Shown: positions 20,005 through 30,245 of the stretch, piece by piece | Position numbering within the stretch: position 1 is the first letter of the stretch | Layout of the letters: each line of letters begins with the position of its first letter | NCBI GenBank assembly: GCA_004352715.1 | Contig: SCFE01000011.1 | Coordinates: 2,995,142 to 3,027,075, forward strand | Direction of reading: 5' to 3' | DNA length: 31,934 bases | Origin: Hofstenia miamia | Taxonomy: Eukaryota > Xenacoelomorpha > Acoela | The notes under the pieces: generated by a model | The model's input: only the letters and a program-made list of their open reading frames with translations | Told to the model about the DNA's origin: nothing | The model's database searches: none | Program-made: the position numbers and the translations under genes

Positions 20005-21190
20005 GGAAATAAATGTTAAAAAACAGCGATTTAAAGGTGATTTCCATCTGCTGCCATTTTCCGTTCTAAATTTCTACTCTAAGTCTCTCAATCTTGAAAA
20101 ACTTGTAATTTATCTCAAGTTTTCCATCATCAACATGCCTTCAATTGTAAAAATCGACAAAATTCTTATTCAATATTTTGAAATGCACGATATATTGACT
20201 GCATTACTGAAAATTTGTAAATATTTGAATTAATGCAACTCACTATTGGATTTTGATCACCGTCGTGCAGAAAGAAATCTTAAACAAATACAAGAATAAC
20301 TGATTAAAGGAGAAAAACTACAGAAATCATTAGCAATTTTTTTTGGAAATGATTTATTAAAAGAACTGTCGGACTAATCTTATTTCAATAATAGTACATG
20401 TATTACCAATAAATTTCTGAGAAATCTCGCCTCGGGGATTTCCACTACATAAATAAATTTTTCATGGTTTTTTATTTACACTATTTTGGTTACATAAAAA
20501 ATATTTGTTTGCCTAACTTTTGCATGCACGTGCTGCCAATGTGTAAATTTCATGCTCATTACTTTAAAGAACATTTTTATACTTTAAAGTTCTTGCAATT
20601 TCTTGCAAAAAACCATTTAATACTTGAATCCATCTTAAGATTCTTTAAGGATTAGATAAGATCTTTAAAATTCTTTAGTTTTAGCTGTATTGACTTTCAT
20701 GAAAAGCCTTAGCCATGGTATATTATAAAGCAGCCATGAATCGAGATAATTCTTAAATTTTGTGGAGGCCAATGACTTAAAATGATGAATTACAAGCCAT
20801 TCGTTTTATCTCTGATTGTATAGAAAAACAAGATTGTAAACGAAAAATATTTGTTGTAAATAGCAATTATCCCGCAATTTTAATAATGTGCAATGACATT
20901 ATTTGAAGAGAAATAATTATACACTGCCACGTAAATGCTGTGTTGGGTGTTGCACAAGTGTTTACGCCACAATAAATAACAAAATGGTTATGTTTTGCTG
21001 TCATGATGAGACGATGAAAAAGCTCTGAATCACTGCTTTACCAAATGCCTTTGAAAAATCCTATGTACAATATGGAAATTCAAGCTTCATTGGCTATAAT
21101 GAAAAAATTTCCAAGAGGCGAAAGGTATGATTTTATTTGAAACGAAGTCATACTGTTTATTGAAAACATTTTGTACATTTAGAGAATTGG
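20005..21190. other. Unclassified repeat block, left arm (diverged from right arm)
   Basis: No protein domain was recognised. Short frames at 20003-20233 and 20464-20655 are not preserved in the right arm, so they are unlikely to be genes. By eye the identity to 30245-31450 is about 90%, well below the flanking parts of the arms. Confidence 0.55.
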
Positions 21191-21222
21191 GCGTTATTGT
21201 ACTTTAGGGGACCCAGTTTATG

Positions 21223-21245
21223 TGACGTCATAAAATGGGTATAAA
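21223..21245 (+). promoter_or_regulatory. CRE-like site with TATA box (left arm only)
   Basis: A perfect TGACGTCA palindrome (21223-21230) lies eight bases before TATAAAA (21239-21245). This resembles a compact CREB/ATF-type promoter, but no gene starts downstream. It may be part of a mobile element or chance. Confidence 0.25.
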
Positions 21246-21252
21246 ACTCTAA

Positions 21253-21354
21253 CCCTAACCCCAATCCCTCACTCAAAACTTGGGTGTTTTGCAAAAAATT
21301 AATCAACAAGATGAAATGCAATATAATTGCATTGGTTGGGGAGTAGGGTTAGGG
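21253..21354. mobile_element. Candidate piggyBac-type MITE (about 102 bp)
   Basis: The ends are inverted: CCCTAACCCCAATCCC at the left, and CCCTAACCCTACTCCC read inward on the other strand at the right. A TTAA (21355-21358) flanks the right end and a one-base variant, CTAA (21249-21252), the left. piggyBac elements duplicate TTAA and often start CCC. The right arm has a plain TTAA at about 30066-30069 at the matching point. Confidence 0.5.
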
Positions 21355-21359
21355 TTAAC

Positions 21360-22034
21360 AGAATATTGGCAATAATTTTCAAATGTGCATCTGCCATTGC
21401 AGAAAAGATAGTAAACTATTTATATTTTCCTTCCCTAAACCAAGGTTGTTATGTTATACAGTTTTCTTAAAAGATTTAGGCCTATTTTTCGGAAAGACAT
21501 TGTTGTTTTGTTGTTTTCCAATTTTCTAGAAAAACATCCTCTCCAATCCTGCCATGTTACCAACAGCGCCAACCAATGGACTTGCAAGCCTCGCCAAAAC
21601 TTTTAGTACTACTTCTCTAACTGCAGTGTTCCCAAATGAAGCTCCAAAAACCGTAGAATACCCTAAATAAAAGATGGCTTACTCGTGCGGAGGAACATGT
21701 GCCAAAAATGCCAATACATCCGGCGCTGTTTTTGGCCAAACGTTCTTGATATAAACCATTCCTCTCTTCATCTCCAACATAGTTAAATCTCTGCCCTGGT
21801 ATCGGTGATAAAAATGTTTTGCGGGTATGCCCGAGCCCGGCGGGCAGAACGGAGAGCGGGCACCAGGAATTACTGTGATCGGGCTTGCGAGAGGGCATCG
21901 GGCTCTCAAAATAACTGGGCATATGATATGCCCGCTCAAATAAAGTCTGATATAATCAAAAGATAATATGCTGTAATAACGTAAATTTTTTCTGCTTTTA
22001 AAAAGGGGTTGATCCAGGATAATGGCTGGCAGTA
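21360..22034. other. Shared arm segment without recognised gene, left arm
   Basis: Nearly identical to 29391-30065 in the right arm. Open frames at 21617-21922 and 21679-22203 are preserved in both arms only because the DNA is, and they show no family motif. The segment contains a GC-rich patch (21814-21935). Confidence 0.5.
21814..21935. repeat. GC-rich patch with palindromic words, left arm
   Basis: A CpG-rich island in AT-rich surroundings. It repeats GCCCGA/GCGGGC words and contains a near-perfect palindrome, GGGCATATGATATGCCC (21917-21933). GCCCG-type subterminal repeats occur in some hAT elements, so it may be the end of another one. The right-arm copy is at 29488-29609. Confidence 0.5.
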
Positions 22035-22249
22035 CTAATCCTGAAACTGCGTCATCCATTTGTTTCCCCATGCGCTCTTTGTATGAACCTTTGTATTTTT
22101 CAATGTTTTCCAGACTTTGACTGAATCGTTGGCAGTTGTAGTGTCCTTCTGCAAAAGGTCCAACGCATTCGAATTTGATCCAGAACTCTCTTGATGTGCA
22201 CAACTTCTACGTACCAGTAGTTGTGCATTAGCAATATTCATAAGGGCAT

Positions 22250-22820
22250 CATTTCGAATGTTGTTATGTATGAAATTTAATTCTACTGATTTAGAAGGAT
22301 TAAGCAACAAATTTTTCTTCAATGAAATTTCAAATATTCGCTCCACATTGTTTATGTATCTTAAATAATCTTCATAACAGCTCTTTGAAGAAATTTTAGC
22401 AACAATTCTAGTGTCATCTGAGTATTTGGAAATGTCAATTATGTCCTTATTTTTTAATCCTGTGTTAAAGTTCGATATTTCATTCGTTGCAAAAGTAAAT
22501 AGCGGACCTGATAATGGTCCACCTTGTGGTACCCTAACGCAAACAGGTAGAATTTCTGATGAGCTTTTCCCATCCATGTAGTTGGCTATCCAGGAGCCTA
22601 ACAATTTATCATCATAGTAGATTTTATTAAGGAGTTTATTTTGTAATATGGTATTAAAGGCTGAAGAATAATCTAGTGTAAGCATCTTGATACATATTGT
22701 TTCTTTGCAGTTTTTCATTCCAGCTATCAAATTGACTGTGTGAAGCAGAGCATCCATTGTTGATCTATTTTTTCCATTTGGATCTAAGAAATTCTCCATC
22801 TTATCATTGAAATAGGCCAT
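22250..22820 (-). pseudogene. LINE F reverse transcriptase fragment, left arm
   Basis: The minus strand is open from 22820 to 22035, with RT homology over roughly its first 190 residues. It reads FLDPNGKNRSTMDALLHTVN, then motif A as LTLDYSSAFNTILQNKLLNK, motif B as VPQGGPLSGPLFTF and motif C as YSDDTRIVAK (YADD type, both Asp kept), then LLLNPSKSVELNF. This is the palm of a CR1/L2/Rex-like LINE. The N-terminal endonuclease and fingers and the C-terminus are missing. The last ~70 residues match nothing I know. The first ATG is 20-40 bp from a (TA)n tract and the Tc1-like insertion, so the start is a break point, not a true gene start. Confidence 0.82.
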
Positions 22821-22839
22821 GACAAAGCAGTCTAAACAT

Positions 22840-22859
22840 CATATATATATATATATATA
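22840..22859. repeat. (TA)n target of the Tc1-like element, left arm
   Basis: A TA run that ends directly at the CAGTGTCG terminus of the Tc1-like element. Confidence 0.9.
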
Positions 22860-23042
22860 CAGTGTCGTCGAAAAGTATTTGATCACTTCAAATCTTCAAA
22901 ATATTTTGTGTGTTCCGACATCCGTAAATATTAAAAAAACCTAGACTCTTGAGCAATTAATTTGACAGCATTTTGAACTCCATTAGGGATGTAAAAATTT
23001 TATCCAGACTGATAGTTAATTTCTAAACATTGAAATACACAT

Positions 23043-23167
23043 CATAGGTGTAAACCCGTGAAGAAATTGTTGACCCGACCCGACCGATACCGGCGCCAAT
23101 GGAAACCGGTTGACTGGCATTCCATTTTCCTTAAATCTAATTAAATACATTCACAAATTGTGCACAT

Positions 23168-23209
<42 letters not shown>

Positions 23210-23527
23210 TGAATTAATGAACATCTATATGGACACTTACAATCTGAAATTTATATGAACTCGAAAATACATAAAGCATCAACATCTGAATTTAATATTT
23301 TAATGAAACACAAATGCACCAAGATCGCAGAATCAATTTATATGAAGGAAGAGAAACCTAAATTAAATACAAAATGTCATCAAACTCTTTACTTATTTTA
23401 GCTAAAATTAATTTAATTAATGATTTGTAAATTTCAATTTTACCACCAAATAATTTTTGTTTTTTGACTGACGATGGCACAGTAAGTTACGAAAGTAATT
23501 TCAATTACAATTTTCATTGTTTTTCTT

Positions 23528-23564
<37 letters not shown>

Positions 23565-24402
23565 GTAAGATATATATGTTTAAAATTAAAGAAACAGTTC
23601 TAAGACATTTGTACGATTTTGAACAAGATAAAATTTATACTGAAATTAACAGAAATATATACTAGAAATAAAATTGAAATAGCCTTGCTATTCAACCAAA
23701 TTCAACTTGCCTGATTCGATCATATTTTTATGTATAAAATATATTAAAAACCCAAATAGTGGTATTTATCAATGTTATATTTAAAAACTACATAATTATG
23801 TATAAAGGCGACTATTGATCGTTTGTTATTTTGCATTGCCTCCTTCATTACTACTGTACAAGTGACGCTATGAAGTCATTTTCGAATGATATTTGCAAAG
23901 ACGTGCTGATTGAAGTAAGTATTAGATGCAACTTTTTGTAGGCATTTTCTTTAAACAATGATCTACTGATGGATAATTTGCTTGACGTACAATATACATC
24001 GTGGATGTTTGGTAAAGCCTATAACCTATCTTTTCTGCTCCATTCACATTAGCGCTTATTTTATAGGAGTTTCACCTGTTTCACAATAAAGTTGCTGAAA
24101 AAATTTAAAGACACACTAAAGGCGTGCTTGCGTTTAGCAACAAAGCCAAGATTTATAAGAAAGGAAAGTAAAATTTAGGACTAAATATTTAGGAAAAATG
24201 ACAAAGTGCAGATTACAAGTTGGGATACTGTACTTAAATTTAGAAAAAGCAAATTTTCTTAGAGAATGTGCTTTAGAGAAGTCCAATTTTTGCAGTTTTA
24301 CTGGATTTCTTTGTCCGGTTTCCTACCGGGCGGTCACAAAATTTGGACCCGACCTGACCAGCGCCAGCCTGACCAGTGCCGCTCACCTGGTTTACATCTC
24401 TG
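23043..24402. mobile_element. hAT-like non-autonomous element nested in the Tc1-like element, left arm
   Basis: The ends are CATAGGTGTAAACCC (23043) and, on the other strand, CAGAGATGTAAACCA (24402), matching at 12 of 15 positions. The flanking 8 bp are ATACACAT and ATATATAT, matching at 6 of 8 with only C/T differences and with T at position 2 and A at position 7, as in hAT target duplications. GACCCGACC-type subterminal repeats lie just inside both ends. No transposase is seen over 1360 bp. It contains two (TA)n tracts, 23172-23206 and 23531-23558. Confidence 0.65.
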
Positions 24403-24521
24403 ATATATATGCTATGCTATCTCATATGTACTGTTTCTGGCAAGAAATATTGATAAAAAATATGGTATATTATATAGCAGCATACAGACATACACGCAAA
24501 AACTAAAAAAATTGTTTACAG

Positions 24522-24780
24522 TTAATATTTAGTTGAATGTCCCTTATTTTTCAATACTGCTGAAATTATACTGGCCATGCTCTCCACTAGCCGTTCACAT
24601 ACTTCTTTTGATACTTCTAGACACCATATCTTTGTGATCTCAGCAAGTTCGTGAAACTTCGGCCAGAGAGTTTTCTCTTGACGATCATCCAGAGATTTTC
24701 GATTGGTCTGGAAGTGTGGACTATTTCTCGACCAATCGAGCAGTTGGATGTTTTTCTGGACAAACCACGCATCAATTAAA
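24522..24780 (-). pseudogene. Tc1-type transposase C-terminus, left arm
   Basis: The minus strand reads NIQLLDWSRNSPHF and ends CERLVESMASIISAVLKNKG plus HSTKY-stop, the hallmark ending of Tc1-type transposases. Between them a neighbouring frame gives IENLWMIVKRKLSGRSFTNL, the block carrying the final catalytic acid (E of the DDE/D triad in P-x-ENLW). The two frames must be shifted, so the copy is dead. It begins only about 65 bp from the terminal repeat, whereas an intact element would have some 600 bp of coding sequence before this point. Confidence 0.85.
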
Positions 24781-24830
24781 ATGTAGTTATATTCAGTAGA
24801 GTTTGAATGCTTTTGCACGACACTGCATAT

Positions 24831-25056
24831 ATATATATACACGTAAGATTACATGAGGCTAAACAGCAGTGGCAGGTCTACAGTCTACCAATTGAAAAAA
24901 TATCCGTCTTTAACCTTCTAGTGCTTGAACCAAAAAATACTTCGAATTTTTTGTTCATATTTCACAAACCAATCATTTATCACATAAAATACTATCTGAG
25001 AAGGTTTTAAAAAAGAATCTTAAAAAACATTATATATATATATATATATATATATA
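24831..25056. other. Short segment between Tc1-like element and arm end, left arm
   Basis: Begins and ends in TA tracts (24826-24839 and 25031-25056). No gene was recognised; the 67-codon frame at 24807-25010 is shared with the right arm (26389-26592) but shows no motif. Confidence 0.45.
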
Positions 25057-25199
25057 AATGAGAACGTTAGGATCTTAAGGTAAAAGCTTAGATTTTTACA
25101 AAGTTTATTCTTCGCAATTATTACATATGTGCAATAAAAATAAAATTGATACAGTTTAGAATTTACGACAATAATATTCACTTTGTGTGATGCGTTTTG
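25057..25199. repeat. piggyBac 3' flank, left arm inner end
   Basis: Matches 17321-17463 (about 96% by eye). The gap begins exactly where the first 40-bp unit of the piggyBac copy in piece 2 ends. Confidence 0.85.
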
Positions 25200-26199
25200 N
25201 NNNNNNNNNNNNNNNNNNNNNNNNNNNNNNNNNNNNNNNNNNNNNNNNNNNNNNNNNNNNNNNNNNNNNNNNNNNNNNNNNNNNNNNNNNNNNNNNNNNN
25301 NNNNNNNNNNNNNNNNNNNNNNNNNNNNNNNNNNNNNNNNNNNNNNNNNNNNNNNNNNNNNNNNNNNNNNNNNNNNNNNNNNNNNNNNNNNNNNNNNNNN
25401 NNNNNNNNNNNNNNNNNNNNNNNNNNNNNNNNNNNNNNNNNNNNNNNNNNNNNNNNNNNNNNNNNNNNNNNNNNNNNNNNNNNNNNNNNNNNNNNNNNNN
25501 NNNNNNNNNNNNNNNNNNNNNNNNNNNNNNNNNNNNNNNNNNNNNNNNNNNNNNNNNNNNNNNNNNNNNNNNNNNNNNNNNNNNNNNNNNNNNNNNNNNN
25601 NNNNNNNNNNNNNNNNNNNNNNNNNNNNNNNNNNNNNNNNNNNNNNNNNNNNNNNNNNNNNNNNNNNNNNNNNNNNNNNNNNNNNNNNNNNNNNNNNNNN
25701 NNNNNNNNNNNNNNNNNNNNNNNNNNNNNNNNNNNNNNNNNNNNNNNNNNNNNNNNNNNNNNNNNNNNNNNNNNNNNNNNNNNNNNNNNNNNNNNNNNNN
25801 NNNNNNNNNNNNNNNNNNNNNNNNNNNNNNNNNNNNNNNNNNNNNNNNNNNNNNNNNNNNNNNNNNNNNNNNNNNNNNNNNNNNNNNNNNNNNNNNNNNN
25901 NNNNNNNNNNNNNNNNNNNNNNNNNNNNNNNNNNNNNNNNNNNNNNNNNNNNNNNNNNNNNNNNNNNNNNNNNNNNNNNNNNNNNNNNNNNNNNNNNNNN
26001 NNNNNNNNNNNNNNNNNNNNNNNNNNNNNNNNNNNNNNNNNNNNNNNNNNNNNNNNNNNNNNNNNNNNNNNNNNNNNNNNNNNNNNNNNNNNNNNNNNNN
26101 NNNNNNNNNNNNNNNNNNNNNNNNNNNNNNNNNNNNNNNNNNNNNNNNNNNNNNNNNNNNNNNNNNNNNNNNNNNNNNNNNNNNNNNNNNNNNNNNNNN
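25200..26199. other. Assembly gap (1000 N) at the palindrome centre
   Basis: Exactly 1000 N. The bases on the two sides are exact complements (GCGTTTTG / CAAAACGC), so the arms stop at the same base. The real spacer is unknown and may contain piggyBac sequence. Confidence 0.99.
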
Positions 26200-26342
26200 C
26201 AAAACGCATCACACAAAGTGAATATTATTGTCGTAAATTCTAAACTGTATCAATTTTATTTTTATTGCACATATGTAATAATTGCGAAGAATAAACTTTG
26301 TAAAAATCTAAGCTTTTACCTTAAGATCCTAACGTTCTCATT
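26200..26342. repeat. piggyBac 3' flank, right arm inner end
   Basis: The reverse complement of 25057-25199 with no difference that I can see. Confidence 0.85.
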
Positions 26343-26573
26343 TGTATATATATATATATATATTTCTTATGTTTTTTAAGATTCTTTTTTAAAACCTTCT
26401 CAGATAGTATTTTATGTGATAAATGATTGGTTTGTGAAATATGAACAAAAAATTCGAAGTATTTTTTGGTTCAAGCACTAGAAGGTTAAAGACGGATATT
26501 TTTTCAATTGGTAGACTGTAGACCTGCCACTGCTGTTTAGCCTCATGTAATCTTACGTGTATATATATATATG
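26343..26573. other. Short segment between arm end and Tc1-like element, right arm
   Basis: The mirror of 24826-25056, with TA tracts at both ends and no gene recognised. Confidence 0.45.
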
Positions 26574-26624
26574 CAGTGTCGTGCAAAAGCATTCAAACTC
26601 TACTGAATATAACTACATTTTAAT

Positions 26625-26876
26625 TGTTGCGTGGTTGTCCAGAAAAACATCCAACTGCTCGATTTGTCGAGAAATAGTCCACACTTCCAGACCAATCGAA
26701 AATCTCTAGATGATCGTCAAGAGAAAACTCTCTGGCCGAAGTTTCACGAACTTGCTGAGATCACAAAGATATGGTGTCTAGAAGTATCAAAAGAAGTATG
26801 TGAACGGCTAGTGGAGAGCATGGCCAGTATAATTTCAGCAGTATTGAAAAATAAGGGACATTCAACTAAATATTAA
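26625..26876 (+). pseudogene. Tc1-type transposase C-terminus, right arm
   Basis: The same remnant as 24522-24780, here reading NIQLLDLSRNSPHF (Trp changed to Leu) and ending in HSTKY-stop. A base is missing just upstream relative to the left arm (GTGGTTGTCC against GTGGTTTGTCC), so the upstream frame differs. Confidence 0.85.
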
Positions 26877-26995
26877 CTGTAAACAATTTTTTTAGTTTTT
26901 GCGTGTATGTCTGTATGCTGCTATATAATATACCATATTTTTTATCAATATTTCTTGCCAGAAACAGTACATATGAGATAGCATAGCATATATAT

Positions 26996-27860
26996 CAGAG
27001 ATGTAAACCAGGTGAGCGGCACTGGTCAGGCTGGCGCTGGTCAGGTCGGGTCCAAATTTTGTGACCGCCCGGTAGGAAACCGGACAAAGAAATCCAGTAA
27101 AACTGCAAAAATTGGACTTCTCTAAAGCACATTCTCTAAGAAAATTTGCTTTTTCTAAATTTAAGTACAGTATCCCAACTTGTAATCTGCACTTTGTCAT
27201 TTTTCCTAAATATTTAGTCCTAAATTTTACTTTCCTTTCTTATAAATCTTGGCTTTGTTGCTAAACGCAAGCACGCCTTTAATGTGTCTTTAAATTTTTT
27301 CAGCAACTTTATTGTGAAACAGGTGAAACTCCTATAAAATAAGCGCTAATGTGAATGGAGCAGAAAAGATAGGTTATAGGCTTTACCAAACATCCACGAT
27401 GTATATTGTACGTCAAGCAAATTATCCATCAGTAGATCATTGTTTAAAGAAAATGCCTACAAAAAGTTGCATCTACTACTTACTTCAAGCAGCACATCTT
27501 TGCAACAGGACAAATTGCTACTTGTGACTGAACATCATTCGAAAGTGACTTCATAGCGTCGCTTGTACAGTAGTAATAAAGGAGGCAATGCAAAATAACA
27601 AACAATCAATAGTCGCCTTTATACTATAATTATGTAGTTTTTAAATATAACATTGATAAATACCACTATTTGGGTTTTTAATATATTTTATACATAAAAA
27701 TATGATCGAATCAGGCAAGTTGAATTTGGTTGAATAGCAAGGCTATTTCAATTTTATTTCTAGTATATATTTCTGTTAATTTCAGTATAAATTTTATCTT
27801 GTTCAAAATCGTACAAATGTCTTAGAACTGTTTCTTTAATTTTAAACATATATATCTTAC

Positions 27861-27894
<34 letters not shown>

Positions 27895-28215
27895 ATAAAG
27901 AAAAACAATGAAAATTGTAATTGAAATTACTTTCGTAACTTACTGTGCCATCGTCAGTCAAAAAACAAAAATTATTTGGTGGTAAAATTGAAATTTACAA
28001 ATCATTAATTAAATTAATTTTAGCTAAAATAAGTAAAGAGTTTGATGACATTTTGTATTTAATTTAGGTTTCTCTTCCTTCATATAAATTGATTCTGCGA
28101 TCTTGGTGCATTTGTGTTTCATTAAAATATTAAATTCAGATGTTGATGCTTTATGTATTTTCGAGTTCATATAAATTTCAGATTGTAAGTGTCCATATAG
28201 ATGTTCATTAATTCA

Positions 28216-28257
<42 letters not shown>

Positions 28258-28382
28258 ATGTGCACAATTTGTGAATGTATTTAATTAGATTTAAGGAAAA
28301 TGGAATGCCAGTCAACCGGTTTCCATTGGCGCCGGTATCGGTCGGGTCGGGTCAACAATTTCTTCACGGGTTTACACCTATG
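26996..28382. mobile_element. hAT-like non-autonomous element, right arm
   Basis: The mirror of 23043-24402 with the same terminal repeats and the same 8-bp flanks (ATATATAT at 26988-26995; ATACACAT as its complement at 28383-28390). It is 1387 bp, 27 bp longer than the left copy because of an extra segment at about 27503-27531. TA tracts lie at about 27869-27893 and 28219-28252. Confidence 0.65.
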
Positions 28383-28604
28383 ATGTGTATTTCAATGTTT
28401 AGAAATTAACTATCAGTCTGGATAAAATTTTTACATCCCTAATGGAGTTCAAAATGCTGTCAAATTAATTGCTCAAGAGTCTAGGTTTTTTTAATATTTA
28501 CGGATGTCGGAACACACAAAATATTTTGAAGATTTGAAGTGATCAAATACTTTTCGACGACACTGTATATATATATATATATATGATGTTTAGACTGCTT
28601 TGTC

Positions 28605-29180
28605 ATGGCCTATTTCAATGATAAGATGGAGAATTTCTTAGATCCAAATGGAAAAAATAGATCAACAATGGATGCTCTGCTTCACACAGTCAATTTGATA
28701 GCTGGAATGAAAAACTGCAAAGAAACAATATGTATCAAGATGCTTACACTAGATTATTCTTCAGCCTTTAATACCATATTACAAAATCAACTCCTTAATA
28801 AAATCTACTATGATGATAAATTGTTAGGCTCCTGGATAGCCAACTACATGGATGGGAAAAGCTCATCAGAAATTCTACCTGTTTGCGTTAGGGTACCACA
28901 AGGTGGACCATTATCAGGTCCGCTATTTACTTTTGCAACGAATGAAATATCGAACTTTAACACAGGATTAAAAAATAAGGACATAATTGACATTTCCAAA
29001 TACTCAGATGACACTAGAATTGTTGCTAAAATTTCTTCAAAGAGCTGTTATGAAGATTATTTAAGATACATAAACAATGTGGAGCGAATATTTGAAATTT
29101 CATTGAAGAAAAATTTGTTGCTTAATCCTTCTAAATCAGTAGAATTAAATTTCATACATAACAACATTCGAAATGATGCC
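28605..29180 (+). pseudogene. LINE F reverse transcriptase fragment, right arm
   Basis: The mirror of the left-arm RT. The open frame runs 28605-29390 and differs from the left copy at five residues that I can see: K/Q after ILQN, R/G before SCAH, and N/I, S/L and L/H near the end. Motifs A, B and C (YSDD) are all kept. As in the left arm, the N- and C-terminal parts of the LINE protein are absent. Confidence 0.82.
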
Positions 29181-29390
29181 CTTATGAATATTGCTAATGC
29201 ACAACTACTGGTACGTGGAAGTTGTGCACATCAAGAGAGTTCTGGATCAATTTTGAATGCGTTGGACCATTTGCAGAAGGACACTACAACTGCCAACGAT
29301 TCAGTCAAAGTCTGGAAAACATTGAAAAATACAAAGGTTCATACAAAGAGCGCATGGGGAAACAAATGGATGACGCAGTTTCAGGATTAG

Positions 29391-30065
29391 TACTGCCAGC
29401 CATTATCCTGGATCAACCCCTTTTTAAAAGCAGAAAAAATTTACGTTATTACAGCATATTATCTTTTGATTATATCAGACTTTATTTGAGCGGGCATATC
29501 ATATGCCCAGTTATTTTGAGAGCCCGATGCCCTCTCGCAAGCCCGATCACAGTAATTCCTGGTGCCCGCTCTCCGTTCTGCCCGCCGGGCTCGGGCATAC
29601 CCGCAAAACATTTTTATCACCGATACCAGGGCAGAGATTTAACTATGTTGGAGATGAAGAGAGGAATGGTTTATATCAAGAACGTTTGGCCAAAAACAGC
29701 GCCGGATGTATTGGCATTTTTGGCACATGTTCCTCCGCACGAGTAAGCCATCTTTTATTTAGGGTATTCTACGGTTTTTGGAGCTTCATTTGGGAACACT
29801 GCAGTTAGAGAAGTAGTACTAAAAGTTTTGGCGAGGCTTGCAAGTCCATTGGTTGGCGCTGTTGGTAACATGGCAGGATTGGAGAGGATGTTTTTCTAGA
29901 AAATTGGAAAACAACAAAACAACAATGTCTTTCCGAAAAATAGGCCTAAATCTTTTAAGAAAACTGTATAACATAACAACCTTGGTTTAGGGAAGGAAAA
30001 TATAAATAGTTTACTATCTTTTCTGCAATGGCAGATGCACATTTGAAAATTATTGCCAATATTCT
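29391..30065. other. Shared arm segment without recognised gene, right arm
   Basis: The mirror of 21360-22034, including the GC-rich patch at 29488-29609. No family was recognised. Confidence 0.5.
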
Positions 30066-30245
30066 GTTAAGCCAGATATTCTTCCAGAAAAGTGAAGCAT
30101 TCTGGAACATTGAATCTCTCAATAACCCATTGCACTGTTTTAGGAAAAATATCCAGAGTTTGTCACTCACCCTGTATTAGTAATTTCAATACAATCACCA
30201 AAGATTGTGTTAAACCTTTCTTTTTTAACGACTTATTAGTAAAAC
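30066..30245. other. Right-arm-specific block
   Basis: Starts at a TTAA and differs wholly from the left-arm block at 21191-21356. A 60-codon frame (30092-30274) has no recognised motif. Confidence 0.65.

Larger units (their letters stand above)
21191..21356. other. Left-arm-specific block
   Basis: This stretch, including the CRE/TATA pair and the MITE, has no counterpart in the right arm, where about 180 bp of unrelated sequence (30070-30245) sits between the same flanks. Confidence 0.7.
22860..24825 (-). mobile_element. Tc1/mariner-like element, left arm, internally deleted
   Basis: Terminal repeats read CAGTGTCGTCGAAAAGTATT at 22860 and, on the other strand, CAGTGTCGTGCAAAAGCATT at 24825. 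They share CAGTGTCGT and AAAAG and are followed by similar sequence. Both ends abut TA tracts (TA at the left, a mutated CA at the right), as expected for TA-targeted insertion. Inside are a transposase C-terminus next to the 24825 end and a hAT-like element at 23043-24402. The N-terminal two thirds of the transposase are deleted. Confidence 0.75.
19527..25199 (+). repeat. Long inverted repeat, left arm (5673 bp)
   Basis: The whole contig is the reverse complement of 26200-31934. Matching points include 19540-19980 with 31453-31905, the RT ORF 22035-22820 with 28605-29390, and 24198-24506 with 26892-27200. The inner end stops at GCGTTTTG against the gap, and the right arm starts with its exact complement. 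Arm lengths differ by 62 bp because of indels. Confidence 0.95.
26574..28565 (+). mobile_element. Tc1/mariner-like element, right arm
   Basis: The mirror of 22860-24825, with CAGTGTCGTGCAAAAGC at 26574 and the other terminus ending CGACACTG at 28565 beside TATATA. The same nested hAT-like element is present. One flank reads TG where TA is expected, the same mutation as in the left arm. Confidence 0.75.

Noticed and set aside
21249-21358. Interstitial telomere (CCCTAA/TTAGGG)
   Set aside because: Only two units at each end, facing each other 75 bp apart and flanked by TTAA-type sites; a MITE explains this better.
21617-22203. Two overlapping open frames of 101 and 174 codons, mirrored at 29222-29808
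   Set aside because: They overlap in different frames, include the GC-rich repeat patch and show no family motif; they are conserved only because the arms are.
24198-24506. 102-codon ORF identical in both arms (also 26892-27200)
   Set aside because: It spans the hAT-like terminus and non-coding flank; its identity only reflects the duplicated DNA.
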